From NCBI GenBank assembly GCA_963678705.1, contig OY783217.1, positions 7,688,001 through 7,752,000 on the forward strand: 64,000 nucleotides of DNA. Direction: 5' to 3'. Position 1 is the stretch's first letter; each line of letters begins with the position of its first letter. Under the pieces are notes generated by a model, which searched no databases, was not told the origin of the DNA, and saw nothing but the letters and a program-made list of their open reading frames with translations. This stretch comes from Panorpa germanica. Its lineage: Eukaryota > Arthropoda > Insecta > Mecoptera > Panorpidae. Shown here one piece after another: positions 1 through 12,800 of this stretch. The position numbers were made by a program, and so were the translations under genes.

Positions 1-766
1 GCACAACCTTGTAGTCAAACAAAACATTTTATGAATATAATTAACTCTAATTAAATAAATATTTGATTTTGTGAATGTTAAATCCGGTTGACCATTTCCA
101 GGATCCAGATCACAGCCAAAATTGGAAGCTGCCATTTGATGATGACATCCAAAATAGAATTTATAAATTAATACAAATTGATAGTAATTAAAAGTTATTG
201 TTCATTACCAAATTCGTGCAAATCTTGAGGTTGTTATAATAAACATGGTCATTTTTATTCTTACAGCTAGACAACTGCGAAATGTACGAGTGTGGTCACA
301 TGGTGGATAATTTCATCTCTAATTCGAAACTAATCTATTCATAAAGCTTCTTAAGTAGACTTTTTTAAAGATTAGTAGATTAAATACTAACAGGTTTCGC
401 AGGTAAGGTAACAGCGATATTAAAGAGAAAACTTCATCAATTTTTTCAAAGTTACTTTATTATATTGTAAACGGAATGGTATACACCTAAAACCCATTTT
501 TAACATTTAAATTTGAGTATGACTGTAGCTGCGCCAACAAATATTTGTAACTGAAATACATAGTCATATAACTAAATGCTGAAATCTACTAATTAACCAT
601 TAATTAATGCAGAAAACAACAAAACTCATTGATATTAAATATGAGTTTTGTTAAACCACGTTCAGTTACTTTTTATGGTTATGCAAATAGCAAATTATTT
701 TACGAGCAAAAACCTTTCAGACGAATAATGCAGAAAGTTTCAAGATGTGTTTGGTTTAACTGCTGA

Positions 767-913
767 CAGGGCCGACCAAGGTGTGGTGCAGCGCACAAAG
801 CCCTACAAATCAAAATGACTCCATTTTGTCTTTTTAAGGTGTCCCTCGGGAGTAAGGGGAGACACCACAAGTTAATTTTGCACTGTGTCCCTTTCTTATA
901 GGAGCCGGCCCTG
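767..913. mobile_element. Non-autonomous hAT element (MITE)
   Basis: A 147-bp element starts CAGGGCCGACC and ends GGCCGGCCCTG-like (reverse complement CAGGGCCGGC), giving short terminal inverted repeats that begin with CAG, as in hAT elements. It is flanked by 8-bp direct repeats with one mismatch (actgctga at 759-766 and actgcgga at 914-921), the target-site duplication length of the hAT superfamily. It encodes no transposase, so it depends on an autonomous relative. Confidence 0.7.
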
Positions 914-1287
914 ACTGCGGAACACAATTCAAATACAGCACTGAAAATGTGAAACGACACATAAAATTCATTTTATTATTTAAAATCTTATAGTGATATT
1001 AATATTTCCAAAATAAATTTGGTTTGGGGCTACATTTTCACATTTGACTTTGAATAAGTGATGATTATTGCAACAAAGCGTCTTGTGTTATTGTATATTT
1101 ACTTCCAGTGACTTTTTCAGGTGTTACCACAAGTTAAATTTAACCATCGACAAAATTTTTATTGAACTGCATCTACACATTAAGGGCTAACAAAAAATAT
1201 TTTTTTTGTTTGCCCTTTCCATCATCACGCAAAATTGTAATTCTTCTTCGAGTCTCTTCGCAACTTTGGTAGTCTAAACATGAATAT

Positions 1288-1452
1288 TACCTTACATTCA
1301 TGTAATATTTTATTTAAGCAAATATTTAGTCTGTAAATGTCTTATTTTATTAACCTATAGCTTTAATAAAAACATTTAATCTTTGATAAGAATTTCTTAT
1401 GGTCTCATAATACTTAAAAAGGAGTTCTTAACTAGTTTTTTGAGTATGCTAA
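1288..1452 (+). repeat. Dispersed repeat, copy 1
   Basis: This stretch matches the reverse complement of 12732-12892. Shared blocks are TTCATGTAATATTTTA at the left, GTCTTATTTTATTA in the middle, GAATTTCTTATGG, and GAGTATGCTAA at the right end, in the same order. A partial third copy begins near 2118 with TTACATTCATGTAATATTT. It is an unclassified interspersed repeat; no target duplication was identified. Confidence 0.5.
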
Positions 1453-2759
1453 TCTATTTACCAAAAAGCAGTAAAATAGGTTAGAATATGTTGTATATTA
1501 GGTAAAATCGTTTACGTAATAGTTAACTTTGGTTACGTTTAGCGGGAAAGATATACAAGAAAGTAAAAATTACAGAGCTAATTTACTAAATAAGAAAAGT
1601 AGATTAGGACGAGTATATGATGAAACATACGAAAATGATATTGAGCAAAAAATATTATAAATACAGTAAATGTTATTAAAAAGTAAGGAAATATAAATTG
1701 TTGATATAATTTGTTACATGAATGCGGCCATGTCACGTACCTACGTGTTACAATCTCTATAAAATATTTATTCTGTAATTCAACCAACAAGAACTTTTAA
1801 TTTAAAACAAACATGTAAAACATAACCTCACTCTTTTTATTAGTTGGTTGTACTGCAACAGGATCCTGTGGTTGAAACCCATGTTCTCTTTTTGTGTGGG
1901 TAGTACTTCCACGAATTTGCAAAGAACGTGGAATATACTCCTATTAGTTGTCTACATCTTAAGGATAATAATACCTTTTCCCCATTTTGAAGAATGGTCT
2001 CCACTTACATAAATTATAGATCACCGTATAAGGTATTTTAAAAGTCACATGACTCATATTTTGCTTAAAGTATTATTAATTTGAAAACAAAATCCGTTAA
2101 AAACACTAATTATGCATGTTACTATTACATTCATGTAATATTTAACTTAAATGAAAACTAGTAATATTTAATAAAAACGGTCTAGATGAAGATACTTTCT
2201 ACCACTTTAGCCCTTAAAAAGGACTACTTAAAATATTATAATCCCTAATTTGAAGGTGTTCCTGACAAATTTTATTACTACGTTACCGGGTAGATTGATT
2301 CATTTTTCGAAATACTAAATCGTAGTCACAAAACGTAGTGTTTTAGTTATCGTTGTTTACATCAGATAAATCTTAGTGGCGGTACAAATTATAATTGCGT
2401 CTGTGCTGTGACCAATATATTTCAGGAGTACTAGCCGCAACTTATTGAATTATTATAATTGATAGTTGCCTTTTTAGGTATTTGTAGGCGTACTAGAAAT
2501 ATCAAATATCTAACCCCAATCATATTTAAGTGATTATCATTTAGAATGCTTAAATGAATAAAAATTAAAAATTATGGGACGAGTGAATAATTGAATAATG
2601 CAATAAAATTTATGTCATTCGAGAGTAACATAAGAACGAATGAATGTGCGGAACACACAACGAGAATGATTGTGTAATGATGAAATGAATTATGAAGAAG
2701 TAGCTGTGTTTAGTCGCATTGTAAAAACAAACTTAAACAAACTATAACTATAAGGAATG

Positions 2760-3400
2760 TTTTCAGCTACAAGAAAGGATGGCGAAAATAGATCAAGCGA
2801 AATCCAATGAAGAGTACGAGAGAATTTGAGAGAAGGAAGTTTCAGCTGATTTACCTAAAGGAAAAAACAAGATACACAACGCAAATATTAAGATTCAGTA
2901 TGGGGAATAAATAGATAGGTAATAGTTATTGAGAAGAAATAGAGGAAAGGGATTGCAGAATGTATAAGCGAAAAAAGGAAATGTTGGAGCATACAAGGGA
3001 GGAATGCGAATTCAGGATTATCAGTGAAAAGAAGATAGAGAAGAAAGGGGCGGAAGGACGTGCATGGCAGAGGTACAGTGAAGTAGGAAGAAGAAAGAGG
3101 AAAACGGTTAAAAATGGTTAAGTAGAGAACAGAAAGAACAACACGAGGAGAAGAAGAAAAAGAATAATTAGAATCTATGAAGAGATTTAAGTTGAAATGA
3201 ACCGTAATTAATGATTTACCGTGTGAAAAATGCAAAATTATTATTGCATACGATGCCATCCAAGAAAAGGACAACATCAAACGACAATTGAAGGATATAA
3301 AGTCAGACAATCTGGTTAATATTACAGCATGAGAGTTTTTCTCATTGAGACGTACTTTATTAACAAGGTATAACAGAACCTTGAACAACAAACATGATCT
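2760..3400 (+). pseudogene. Decayed coding-like stretch, possibly transposon ORF
   Basis: The + strand is strongly purine-biased here. One frame gives short peptide runs between stops, for example CKIIIAYDAIQEKDN and then IKRQLKDIK, ending near 3331. The charged, coiled-coil-like composition resembles the nucleic-acid-binding ORF1 of retroelements, but I cannot place it in a family. The 167-codon open frame on the - strand is best explained as a shadow of the purine bias. No intact gene is claimed. Confidence 0.25.
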
Positions 3401-6275
3401 GGTAGTTAAAATCGACGTAAAACAATCGAATAAATAAAACCTTTATTTTTCCTTTTCTAACACAATTTTCTTGTGGCTATAGCGACAAGATAATTTATAA
3501 AAAAGTGAATATCTCATATAATCATGATGTTCGTTTTAGTCATTGTGTTTATTTTTATAAATGACAACTACATTTTTTTTATTATCAGTAAAACCTGTAA
3601 TCATTTGTTATATCATCCGACATCTTTCTGTTTTTATATATGTGTTTCTATTTCTGTACCAACTAGTATATTGTCAATCACAAGAGCATCCGTCTATTAC
3701 ATGGCCATCTAATTAAAGTAATGTTTGAATTCTTAATATTTATTTAATTACTTCAACTCAATTTAAGTGTTATTAAAACTGTAAATTTACATTAGTTTAG
3801 TTTTTCATCTTTCTGTTACAACCATGATTTGCAAACTACAGTCCACATATCTTTCGTATCTGCAAAAGAATTTTATGACTTCTTATTAGTGAAGATCAAC
3901 TAAAACTTGCTAGAGTTTCAATCAACGATGAGACGAATGGATAACGGTACGGTAACCAAATGATGTTACTGACCGAAACTTGAACATGACCTTAGCCACA
4001 AACTAGAACGATTTTATTTTTAATGATATTAGAAAACGGAATTATACTATTACACTACATTATTGATTATTGATTTTTATTAAATATTGATTGGTCATTG
4101 ATTGACGATAATGCTAATTTCCCTCGGCAACACCACTTGTCTTCCAACACGGTTCCACTTATTGATCGACCCTCTATATATTACAATTTATCACGATATA
4201 GAAATTCGAGTGATTACATATTTTTTAAATATGTGTTTGCCAAATTGATATTTAGAATACAATAGAATTTCATTGATTTGTCATTAATTCAAAAACAAGC
4301 GCTAATTCTTAGCAATATAATTTGTCATTTTCCAATAAACTGTTTTATTAGACAGTGAATCTAGGTCATAGGTTTATCAAATGGTGTAAAAACCACAAAT
4401 TATCATAATAAACAAATTGATGATTATAATTATCGATGCGGTTCCGACCTACAGACTACACAGTGCGTAGTACCAGTCATTAGGAACGTAGCCGAGCCAT
4501 CCGTGCCATGTCATAGTTCAGTCAAACTGCTTCTTCAAGTATTTCATCGAATATTACTTTGTAACATGGAAAACCAAACCAGAACCTTCAATAAATTTAT
4601 ATTACACATATAAATGTGTAAAGAGTTCTTTGAAATAAAATACAAAATCATGTCGTTTTATTTTTTAAAGTCGCCAATTTGATTGACCAATATGTCGGGT
4701 CATTGAATTCATCACATAAACATTTATATAAAAAGTTATTATAAGTTTTAACATTATTGTAATTTATTTAGTCTTATTAGTTTAAATAACTAGGTAATTT
4801 AATGATTTATGAGAAGTAGGTAATATTTCGAAGTAGTACTTGAAGGATTTAAACTAATCTTAAACCTTAGGTAGAAATACCAATACTGATCGATGAACTT
4901 TTGTGACCGAAGCCAATCGTTTGAAAAGAAAAATGTCTAAGAAATAATGCAATAATAAAATATTGAAATAATTATGTTAATTATTTGTAATTATATTTTT
5001 GAATTAAGTATATTTACGAAGGTGGGTGAAAAGTAGAAAAAAATCGACTTTTAATTATGACTAAAAGTTATGATTATTAATTATGACAAACGGATGCAAT
5101 ACATTAATAAGTAGACTCTTTAATCTGATTGTGGTTCCCAACAAAAAGTTAAATTTCCTGTTTGACCGAATTACCACAATTACTATCACAAAACCGTCAG
5201 GCTATTGTTTAAATTTCACGTAGTTAACCACAAAATTTGTTCAATAAGCCTTGGAAAGCAAAATATGCAATTGTTGTACAAACCTGCATATACATTAAAT
5301 ATAATAGAATAGATGTAATATAGGATAGATGATCTTAGTAATTACAATATCCTAAAATTTACATTAAAAAGTTTGATAATGAAATATACGAATATATTAA
5401 ATTTTATAGAAATAAGATATAAATGTTAAGCAATATTAACTAATTTTTATTATTAATAACAAATAATTGTATAGTAAAAGAATTTCTCTTAAAATTAATT
5501 AGGCTCAAAAGTATTAATTTTTTTGTTCTCGGGCTTTTTCATTTCACAGAACTAATCAATACCCTTGGAATCTTAGATTGCGACGATGTGAAATAAGTGT
5601 AAGTTACTAAAGACGTTACCCTCTCTAGCCTTATATAATTTCTTAAGTATCTTTTAATTCGTTTTAAGGCATAGAAGGATCTATCGTACAGACATAGCTA
5701 AATAAATTCTTAACAGCATTTCGATATTAAGAAAGGAAGTTACATTTGTTACGTTTATAAAGTGGTACATATCAATCGAGGTTTGTTAATTTTGTTTGTT
5801 TGTTATTTCTCTTTTATCGCGAGATACTGAATCTGGGCCTCTCCAGATTCCAGGCCTACGAGATTTGTCTTACTTGTCTATTGGTTAATCGGGGCTTGAT
5901 TGTAACAAATGGGTATCTAATCAAAAGTACTAAGCAAAAATTAATAATTTGTGTTTTAAAAGAAACTTCAGACTTCATTGACTGGTCCAGTATGACACCT
6001 ATGACACACACACATAGATAGAAGTTGGCCGAATTGATACCGCTGCGCTGCGAGATGTTGGACTACGCGAACGCGATATGACCTATCCCCCTCCATAAAT
6101 ACCTACCTCATACCAAAGTACCTTATGGTGCCATAATACCACGGTACGGTACGTTACGATGCGAGTCATCGAATGCCATTAAGTATTATTCCAATTGAAA
6201 CGGATTCAAGTGAATCTTCGCTGATTCTGGTGATTCTGCTGATCTCCTGATTCGACGCACTACTCGCGGGTAAGG

Positions 6276-6311
6276 TATATAAGCCTGGTCTTGTTTACCA
6301 ACACATCATTT
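6276..6311 (+). promoter_or_regulatory. TATA box plus initiator of scarface-like gene
   Basis: TATATAAG lies at 6276-6283 and an arthropod initiator, TCATTT (consensus TCAKTY), at 6306-6311. The presumed start nucleotide is the A at 6308, 32 bp below the TATA start, which is the standard spacing. A 5' exon follows directly and ends at a strong donor, GTAAGTG, at 6428. Promoter assignment is inferred from motif spacing and the downstream splice signal. Confidence 0.65.
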
Positions 6312-6427
6312 TAGTTTAACGTTTAGCCGCGGAACAATCAGCAAACATTTGTTTTTTATAGTTCATTGTTTGTTGTATTTGTTTTTTTAGTTTAATATCT
6401 ATTTATTTTATTGGATATCAAAAAAAT
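6308..6427 (+). other. 5' non-coding exon of scarface-like gene
   Basis: The segment runs from the predicted initiator to a GTAAGTG donor at 6428. It has no useful start codon; the ATG overlapping the donor is cut by the splice. It would join, over a 3.4-kb intron, to the acceptor ending at 9829, five bases before the coding start at 9835. No transcript evidence is available, so the 5' limit is a prediction. Confidence 0.55.
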
Positions 6428-9400
6428 GTAAGTGATTATTTTATTCATATTTTATAATTTAGTGTGTGTGATATTTAAGTGATATTGTGTTTTTATTTTG
6501 TGGAATTTTGTAAAAAAAATAGTGTTGAATTTTAGTGCTACTTATTATACTTGCAAATTTTGAAAATGTGGTTTTACGAAAACATATGCGAAATTTTTAC
6601 TAACGAAACAAATTTCTGCATTTTTAAAAATGCATTTGCAAAAATACTCCTATTTCTAAGGAACCATAAGTTTTATTTTCTAAACTATATAAAAACAATC
6701 CGTTATACATAATATGTAAAAATTACATAAAATAATCTACCGCATTATATAATTTTATAAAAATGTAATAAATTTTTCATTACAATTATAAAAGATTGAA
6801 ATTTAATATTTTTTATGTATGAGTCCAAATTTTGCCTGCATTATAATTACAAAAGGTATCGATTTAAATTGCAGTAGTAAATTCTTTCTTATTTTTATAA
6901 TATCATAATGTAAATTTTTTAATTTAATTTATAAAATTAGTAAATTTTAAAAAAAATTTAAACTTTTTTTGTGAAACTCATTAAAACTTATTTTATTGAA
7001 TGCACATTTTAAAGAAAAGCAATCATTTTCTGTCGTAGAGAGAATTTTTAATAACTAAGCTTTAACTTTTACTTTCATCTGAGCTTTCCTTTATAAATAA
7101 ATAAAAATCAGACAGAAATCTAGACTATCGTAAACGAAATTTTGCAAAATATACATGATAATCAAAATCAACATTCATTTACATTTCTTGTGTTCTTCCT
7201 ATTCTTTTTTAAAGTTCTTTTGTTGTGTTATTTCTTAAAAATATTTTATAGTGTTAATAATATTGCGTTCAATCTACACTAATACTATTTTTTACACCTG
7301 TAAAACAAATAATTATAACGTTAAGTTTTAATTTGACTTCTCATCCACAGAATTCACATTGTAAAATTTTACATAAAACATTTGAAATTTTTTATTTTAC
7401 TTAATACGAATATTTCATCACAGTATAAACGATATTTAACAAAATATGGAAATGAGGAAATGTTTTCAGTTTCATATTTTAAATTAGTTTTTAACCACAC
7501 TGTTAAAAAAGTTCTTAAAGTTAATAGGTAAATGCATATTAAACTTAAGAACCGGGTATATTAATTATAATTTAAAATGTATTAGTTAGCATTTATTAAA
7601 ATTAATATAACTTTACAAAACAATTCTATTTTATGCGCTTATGAAAATGAATCTTCTTTTTCCATGCACTAGTTATAAAATTAGCTTCAAATATGTTATT
7701 TTTTAATATCAGAAAGTTTTTTTTAAGAGTTAACAAGTTTTTATATCTTCTTATCATAAAATTTTAGAGTAACATTTCTGAGTTCAAATCTCAGACCAGG
7801 TATGTTGTAGATATATAAAGTGCTTCTGTCGTACCTGGATAATATTATATAATGCACATTTGTCTATAGAAACAAATATCAGTATTTAAGTTTATCTAAC
7901 ATAACAAAAGTTACCTGTTACGTAACCAATTTTGCACCAAGTTCTTTTTAAGGATTACTAGTTTTTATAATAGCTATAAAATAAAACTCTTCTAGATTAT
8001 ATATTACTACTGTTGCTTAAGTAACAGATAATGTGAATGTAGAGTAACATCCTTATTTTACGGGGATGTTAAATATATGCTTTTAACGTAAAAGAAAGGG
8101 AAACATATTTGCATGGTCCAAACGCCTCTAAAAATTATAAAAACTCAGATTACATAAAACTTCTCAAATCAGGAAATATACGTACTACTAATTAAGAAGC
8201 TTACACAATTACCTAAACAATTAACATTATTAAAATATTATATCGATGTTTTAAGCCATTCCATTCTAGAAAATCCTTATCTTATATAAATGTAATTTAC
8301 ATGAATCTACTAAAATTAGCAAATGGATATTTTTTTTAAAAGTTAATTATTATTATTTAATAACTGTTAATGAACAATTTACAGTAGCTTAGAGAAAATA
8401 ATTACCTATTGATTATATTTTTAGCAAACATTGATTTATTTGCAAACAACATTTAATAATTAGACATTTATAAAGGAGCGTTCGTGCTTTGTACAAATTT
8501 AAAATAAAATTATTGACAGTGTCGTATTAGGATCATGTAGGCCTTCTGACACCAGGTGCTTTGAAGCCCCAAAAATATATTCAAAATAATTGGATTTTTT
8601 TAAAATTTATTTTTTAATGATCAGAAAGTGTTTCTCACTGTTACAAATATTCCACAAACGTAGTTACGATTTGTAAGGTTTAATTAATATAAAAAGTTAC
8701 CCTTATTAGTTAATATAATGTAAGATGTTACCTTCCGACATCAGTTTATATCATCTGACGTCAATTAAGTTTTTTATGCAAGATAATATAAAGTTACTTA
8801 TAAAATTAATATATTGGTAAGAAATTCTGAATGTCTTTTGCATTTATTTAATGATAACGTTGCAGAAAGTTGCAAGTGCAGTTAGGTAAAAACTATTAAC
8901 CTAAATAATACATTAGTATTAATGACAATAGAATTGCCACTTTAATTTGTTGCCATTATGTACAAGTCATACTTTGACATTTAAAATTTGATAATACATA
9001 CTTTTGAGACATAGAAATACTTTGCAGTACAACATCGCACACAAATCGTACTTATTAATAAAGCTTATTAGCTTATTAAGAAAATAATATTCTCATATCT
9101 GAATATGCCCTTAATGCAGCTCTGACTACCAGAATGAATCAAACATATCTATTTAGGCGTGATCAATCGATTTTAATTAAAAATACTCTGTTTAATTTGT
9201 TTAAAACGTAAATCACACATTGAAACGCTAATTGATGTGTTATTGAGAAATAACATTAATACGTATGTTTCTTCATCACGAAGAGATCAGAATTTAAATT
9301 TACCTTCAAAATGAGGGCCAAGAATTTACGCAAGATTATATATTACCTATTAAACAGTTTGTTAATATAACCACGTTTCCAATGAAATGGATTTGGTGGG

Positions 9401-9829
9401 AAAAAGCTTACGTGCAGGTGTAAGTTATAAGCGTTATAATACATTAAGATTCCGATATCGAAACACGATATAAACTATAATATCAAGTTATGTTTATTCA
9501 TTTTTGTTACTTTCTTCAATAAGCTGCTTATGCCAACAAGTGAACTTTACTTCTCAAATTAAACATTATTAGGTCTCTAGCAATTGTCATTTATTGATCC
9601 AAAAACCACTTATAATAATAAAAGAGCAATTACTAATGTATGAAACAACTAGCACATTCATGGAAACATTTAGTAATAAATTTATACTTAACATATCAAT
9701 TACATAAATATTACGCTAAAACTTTGTGTTTACAGTGTGAATAAAATTAGGATAATTATTTTGCACCTTATTTTCAATTTCCTTCACTTATTAAAAACGA
9801 ATCTAATAATATGTTTTCTTTGCTTTCAG
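6428..9829 (+). other. First intron of scarface-like gene
   Basis: A 3.4-kb AT-rich intron between the predicted 5' exon and the first coding exon, ending in the acceptor TTTGCTTTCAG. No gene, clear transposon or conserved-looking element was seen. Its large first-intron position is where developmental enhancers often lie, but no specific site is claimed. Confidence 0.5.
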
Positions 9830-9834
9830 ATAAA

Positions 9835-12800
9835 ATGGCTCCGCTAAGATTTGCGGTTTTAGCGCTGTGTATTTTAGTAGCAAAGTCCCACGATGCTCAA
9901 ATATCCGAAAATTACGCTTTCAACAAAGCAGGTAGTTCAAGTTTCAGTTCAAGCTTTGCGTCAAGCGGATCATATTCAAGTGGCTCAAATTCAGTATCAG
10001 ATTCCCCTCCAATAATCAGTAATTATCACAGTAGCCAAAACAGTGGCTACGGATCCCCAGCGGGCATTTCAATAACTCACTCTGGTGTAAAGCCAGTAAG
10101 TGCAGCCAGTTTTCCTTCTGTTGGAGGAACATTCAGTTCTTCATTTAGTACTGTAGATGGTAAAATACCTGAAAATTTACCAAGCAACGTACCATTCTGG
10201 TGGTTGTCGAATGACTCACCCTTCAAACACGTCTACCAATCATTCGTAAGCACCACTCACGATCACCAAAACCAACTTAACCAATTCATTTCCGGACAAA
10301 AAGTTCCTCATAACGGATGTAACGATAATGGTTGCAGTTTTACTGGAAGCTTTAATGCCCATGATTCCAAAGGACATAAAAATGGAGCCGCTATTGATAT
10401 ATCCAAAAATCCGTTCTTAAATGGTGAAATCCATTCCGGATCTTTCTCCAGCTCTGGATCAGCATCTGGAGCAAGCTCAGGATCAGTATCTGGATCACAC
10501 ACTTCCTTCGGAGTAGGGTCTGGCTCTAGCAAACCAATCGATGTCTCATCCAACCCATTCCTAAATAACGTAAAACCAGGAAGTTCTATTAGTGGATCTT
10601 CTTCTCAAGGATCTCAATTCGGTTCATCTTCTGGCAGTCACTCTGTTGGAGGAGGTTCTAAGCCCATTGATATTTCTAGCAATCCTTTCCTAAATAAGCC
10701 AGGTGGATCCGGTTCTTACACAGGATCCGGATCTTTCCAAACAGGAGCACAAATCGGAGGTTCCCAATCCGGATCATATTCTGGTAGTATTCAAACTGGA
10801 ACATATCCAGGATCATCAGGATCTCACTCTACTGGCTCGTATCCCGGATCCTCTCAAGTTGGCCAAGTTGGAAGTTCTATTTCCGGTAGCTTACATAATT
10901 CTGGTTCTCAAAGTGGATCTGGATCCTACCAAAGTGGTGGTCATGTAAGCGGTTCATCTGGTAGTTCTCAACAAGTGGGTACCTATCCTGGAAGTTCTCA
11001 CCAACAACAAGGAACATTCCCTGGTAGTTCCCAACAGCAAGGATCATTCCCAGGCAGTTCTCAACAGTCTGGATCTTTCTCCGGAAGCTCCCATCAAAGT
11101 GGTTCAGTTTCTGGAAGCTCTCAATTTAGCGCATCTACATCCGGTAGTTCACACCAATCTGGATCGTACTCCGGCAGTTCTCAACACACCGGATCTTTCC
11201 CTGGAAGCTCACAACAAACTGGAACTTACCCAGGATCAAGTTCTGGATCATACCAACCTGGAACCAAGACCCCTGGCTTCCAAATTAAATGCTCAAGTGC
11301 ACAGCGAAAATTATGCGTTGAAAAACATCTTTGCTTGAACGGAGTTGTCAATACTAACGGTGAAGGACTCTTCCAAGTCAGAAGTCAGGTAAGAAAAAAT
11401 GAATTATGTTAACATAAACTTGCTATTGCTTTATTGGTATTTTATTTTATTGACATTTTGTACAGTTGGCGAAACTGTTATATAATAAAATGCAGTTGTG
11501 TCGTAATAAACTGACATTAGTGTAAGACGTAATTGCCATTTAGTGTAGGCTCCTGTAATAAAACTCTCTTAATTATGGTCATCATTCAAAATCGCGGTAA
11601 TTAGAGAGATGTTTATGCGGCCCACTCGAATAATAATGCATATAGACAGAGCCGAAGTGATGGGGTACGCTTCGGGCAATTTGCAGATGACTCATTGACG
11701 CTTTACTCAACTTAACGATTGTTTTGTAATTGAAAACACATTTTATTTATTTGGGACTCAAATTCGACAATATATATGCGTTCCAATACTTTTCTGCAAA
11801 ACATAACATCGAAATTACCTCATCAACATATTAAGGCATCACACTTTATATTTAAATATGCTATATTATTATAGAGATGCTAATAACAAAAACAAAACTT
11901 ATCAAAATGACATGTATTTTATTACGTAAGTCATCGACAAACTGTCGGTCCGTGGTCCACGACCTCCACCTCCACCTCACCATCAATATCATCATCATCG
12001 GTAACAAGACTTTTCTTTATTTCTTAACATCAACACTCAACTATTGAGTTTAATGAATTTATTATTTTCAATGTTGTTATGATTATAAAAAGTTGTATTC
12101 GAATTGATCTCATATGAAAGAAATTAAATTATTTAACAAAATATATAATTAAAAAATCTGGATAATTATAGATAATATGAAATATAACCTTAGTAGTTGA
12201 AATCATTACACAAATAAAAATAACAAATTTTTTAACTTTTTTGACTTTGTGTATAAATAAACATTTGCTGTTATTTAATAATATTAACAATGGCTAAAAA
12301 TAAACGGATGTGAAGTTTCATTAATAATTACATATAAATATGTAATCACTATAATTATAAAAGTTACGTAGGAAACGTATATAACTTCTGGTACATGAAT
12401 AAAATTAATTTTCAAACGAAATGTCAAAAAAGACTAAGATGTCAATAATAGATTCAACCAAGGTTAAATATTATTGGCAAAATTAATTTATTTAGTAATT
12501 TTTAAATATTCGTATATATGCATATGAGCAGTTAACTTTGAAACCGAGGCAAGTCTCGTATTGCAGACTGTGTAATAAATCAAAAAAATTAAATTAACAG
12601 AAAAGTTTAAAGTATCCACCCACTGAGCACAGTTACGTGTATTTAGCGTAACATAAACGATTTCACGTAATTTACAAGGTTTTGTGACCCAACTTACTGC
12701 TTCTTGAAAAAGAAATGTACCTTTTTGCATATTAGCATACTCATAAGAAATTCCTTTTAAAATTATGAAATTTTAAGAAGTTTCTTATGGATTATTGAGG

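Larger units (their letters stand above)
1..6275. other. Intergenic region upstream of scarface-like gene
   Basis: About 6.3 kb of AT-rich DNA with no convincing gene. Open frames here are short and carry no recognisable domain. It holds a hAT-type MITE (767-913), a dispersed repeat copy (1288-1452), a purine-rich stretch that looks like decayed transposon coding sequence (2760-3400), and a more GC-rich block at about 6040-6270 just ahead of the promoter. That last block may carry enhancer sites for the downstream gene; this is inference from position and composition only. Confidence 0.6.

Noticed and set aside
102-345. Possible terminal exons at the left edge (acceptors TTTCCAG at about 101 and TTCTTACAG at about 266, followed by open frames ending at about 194 and 344).
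   Set aside because: The frames are short, no domain is recognised, and the splice junction between them does not give one consistent reading frame. Flanking sequence to the left would be needed.
2888-3391. 167-codon open frame on the - strand.
   Set aside because: It is hydrophobic and low in complexity, mirrors a purine-rich + strand, and shows no domain or splice context.
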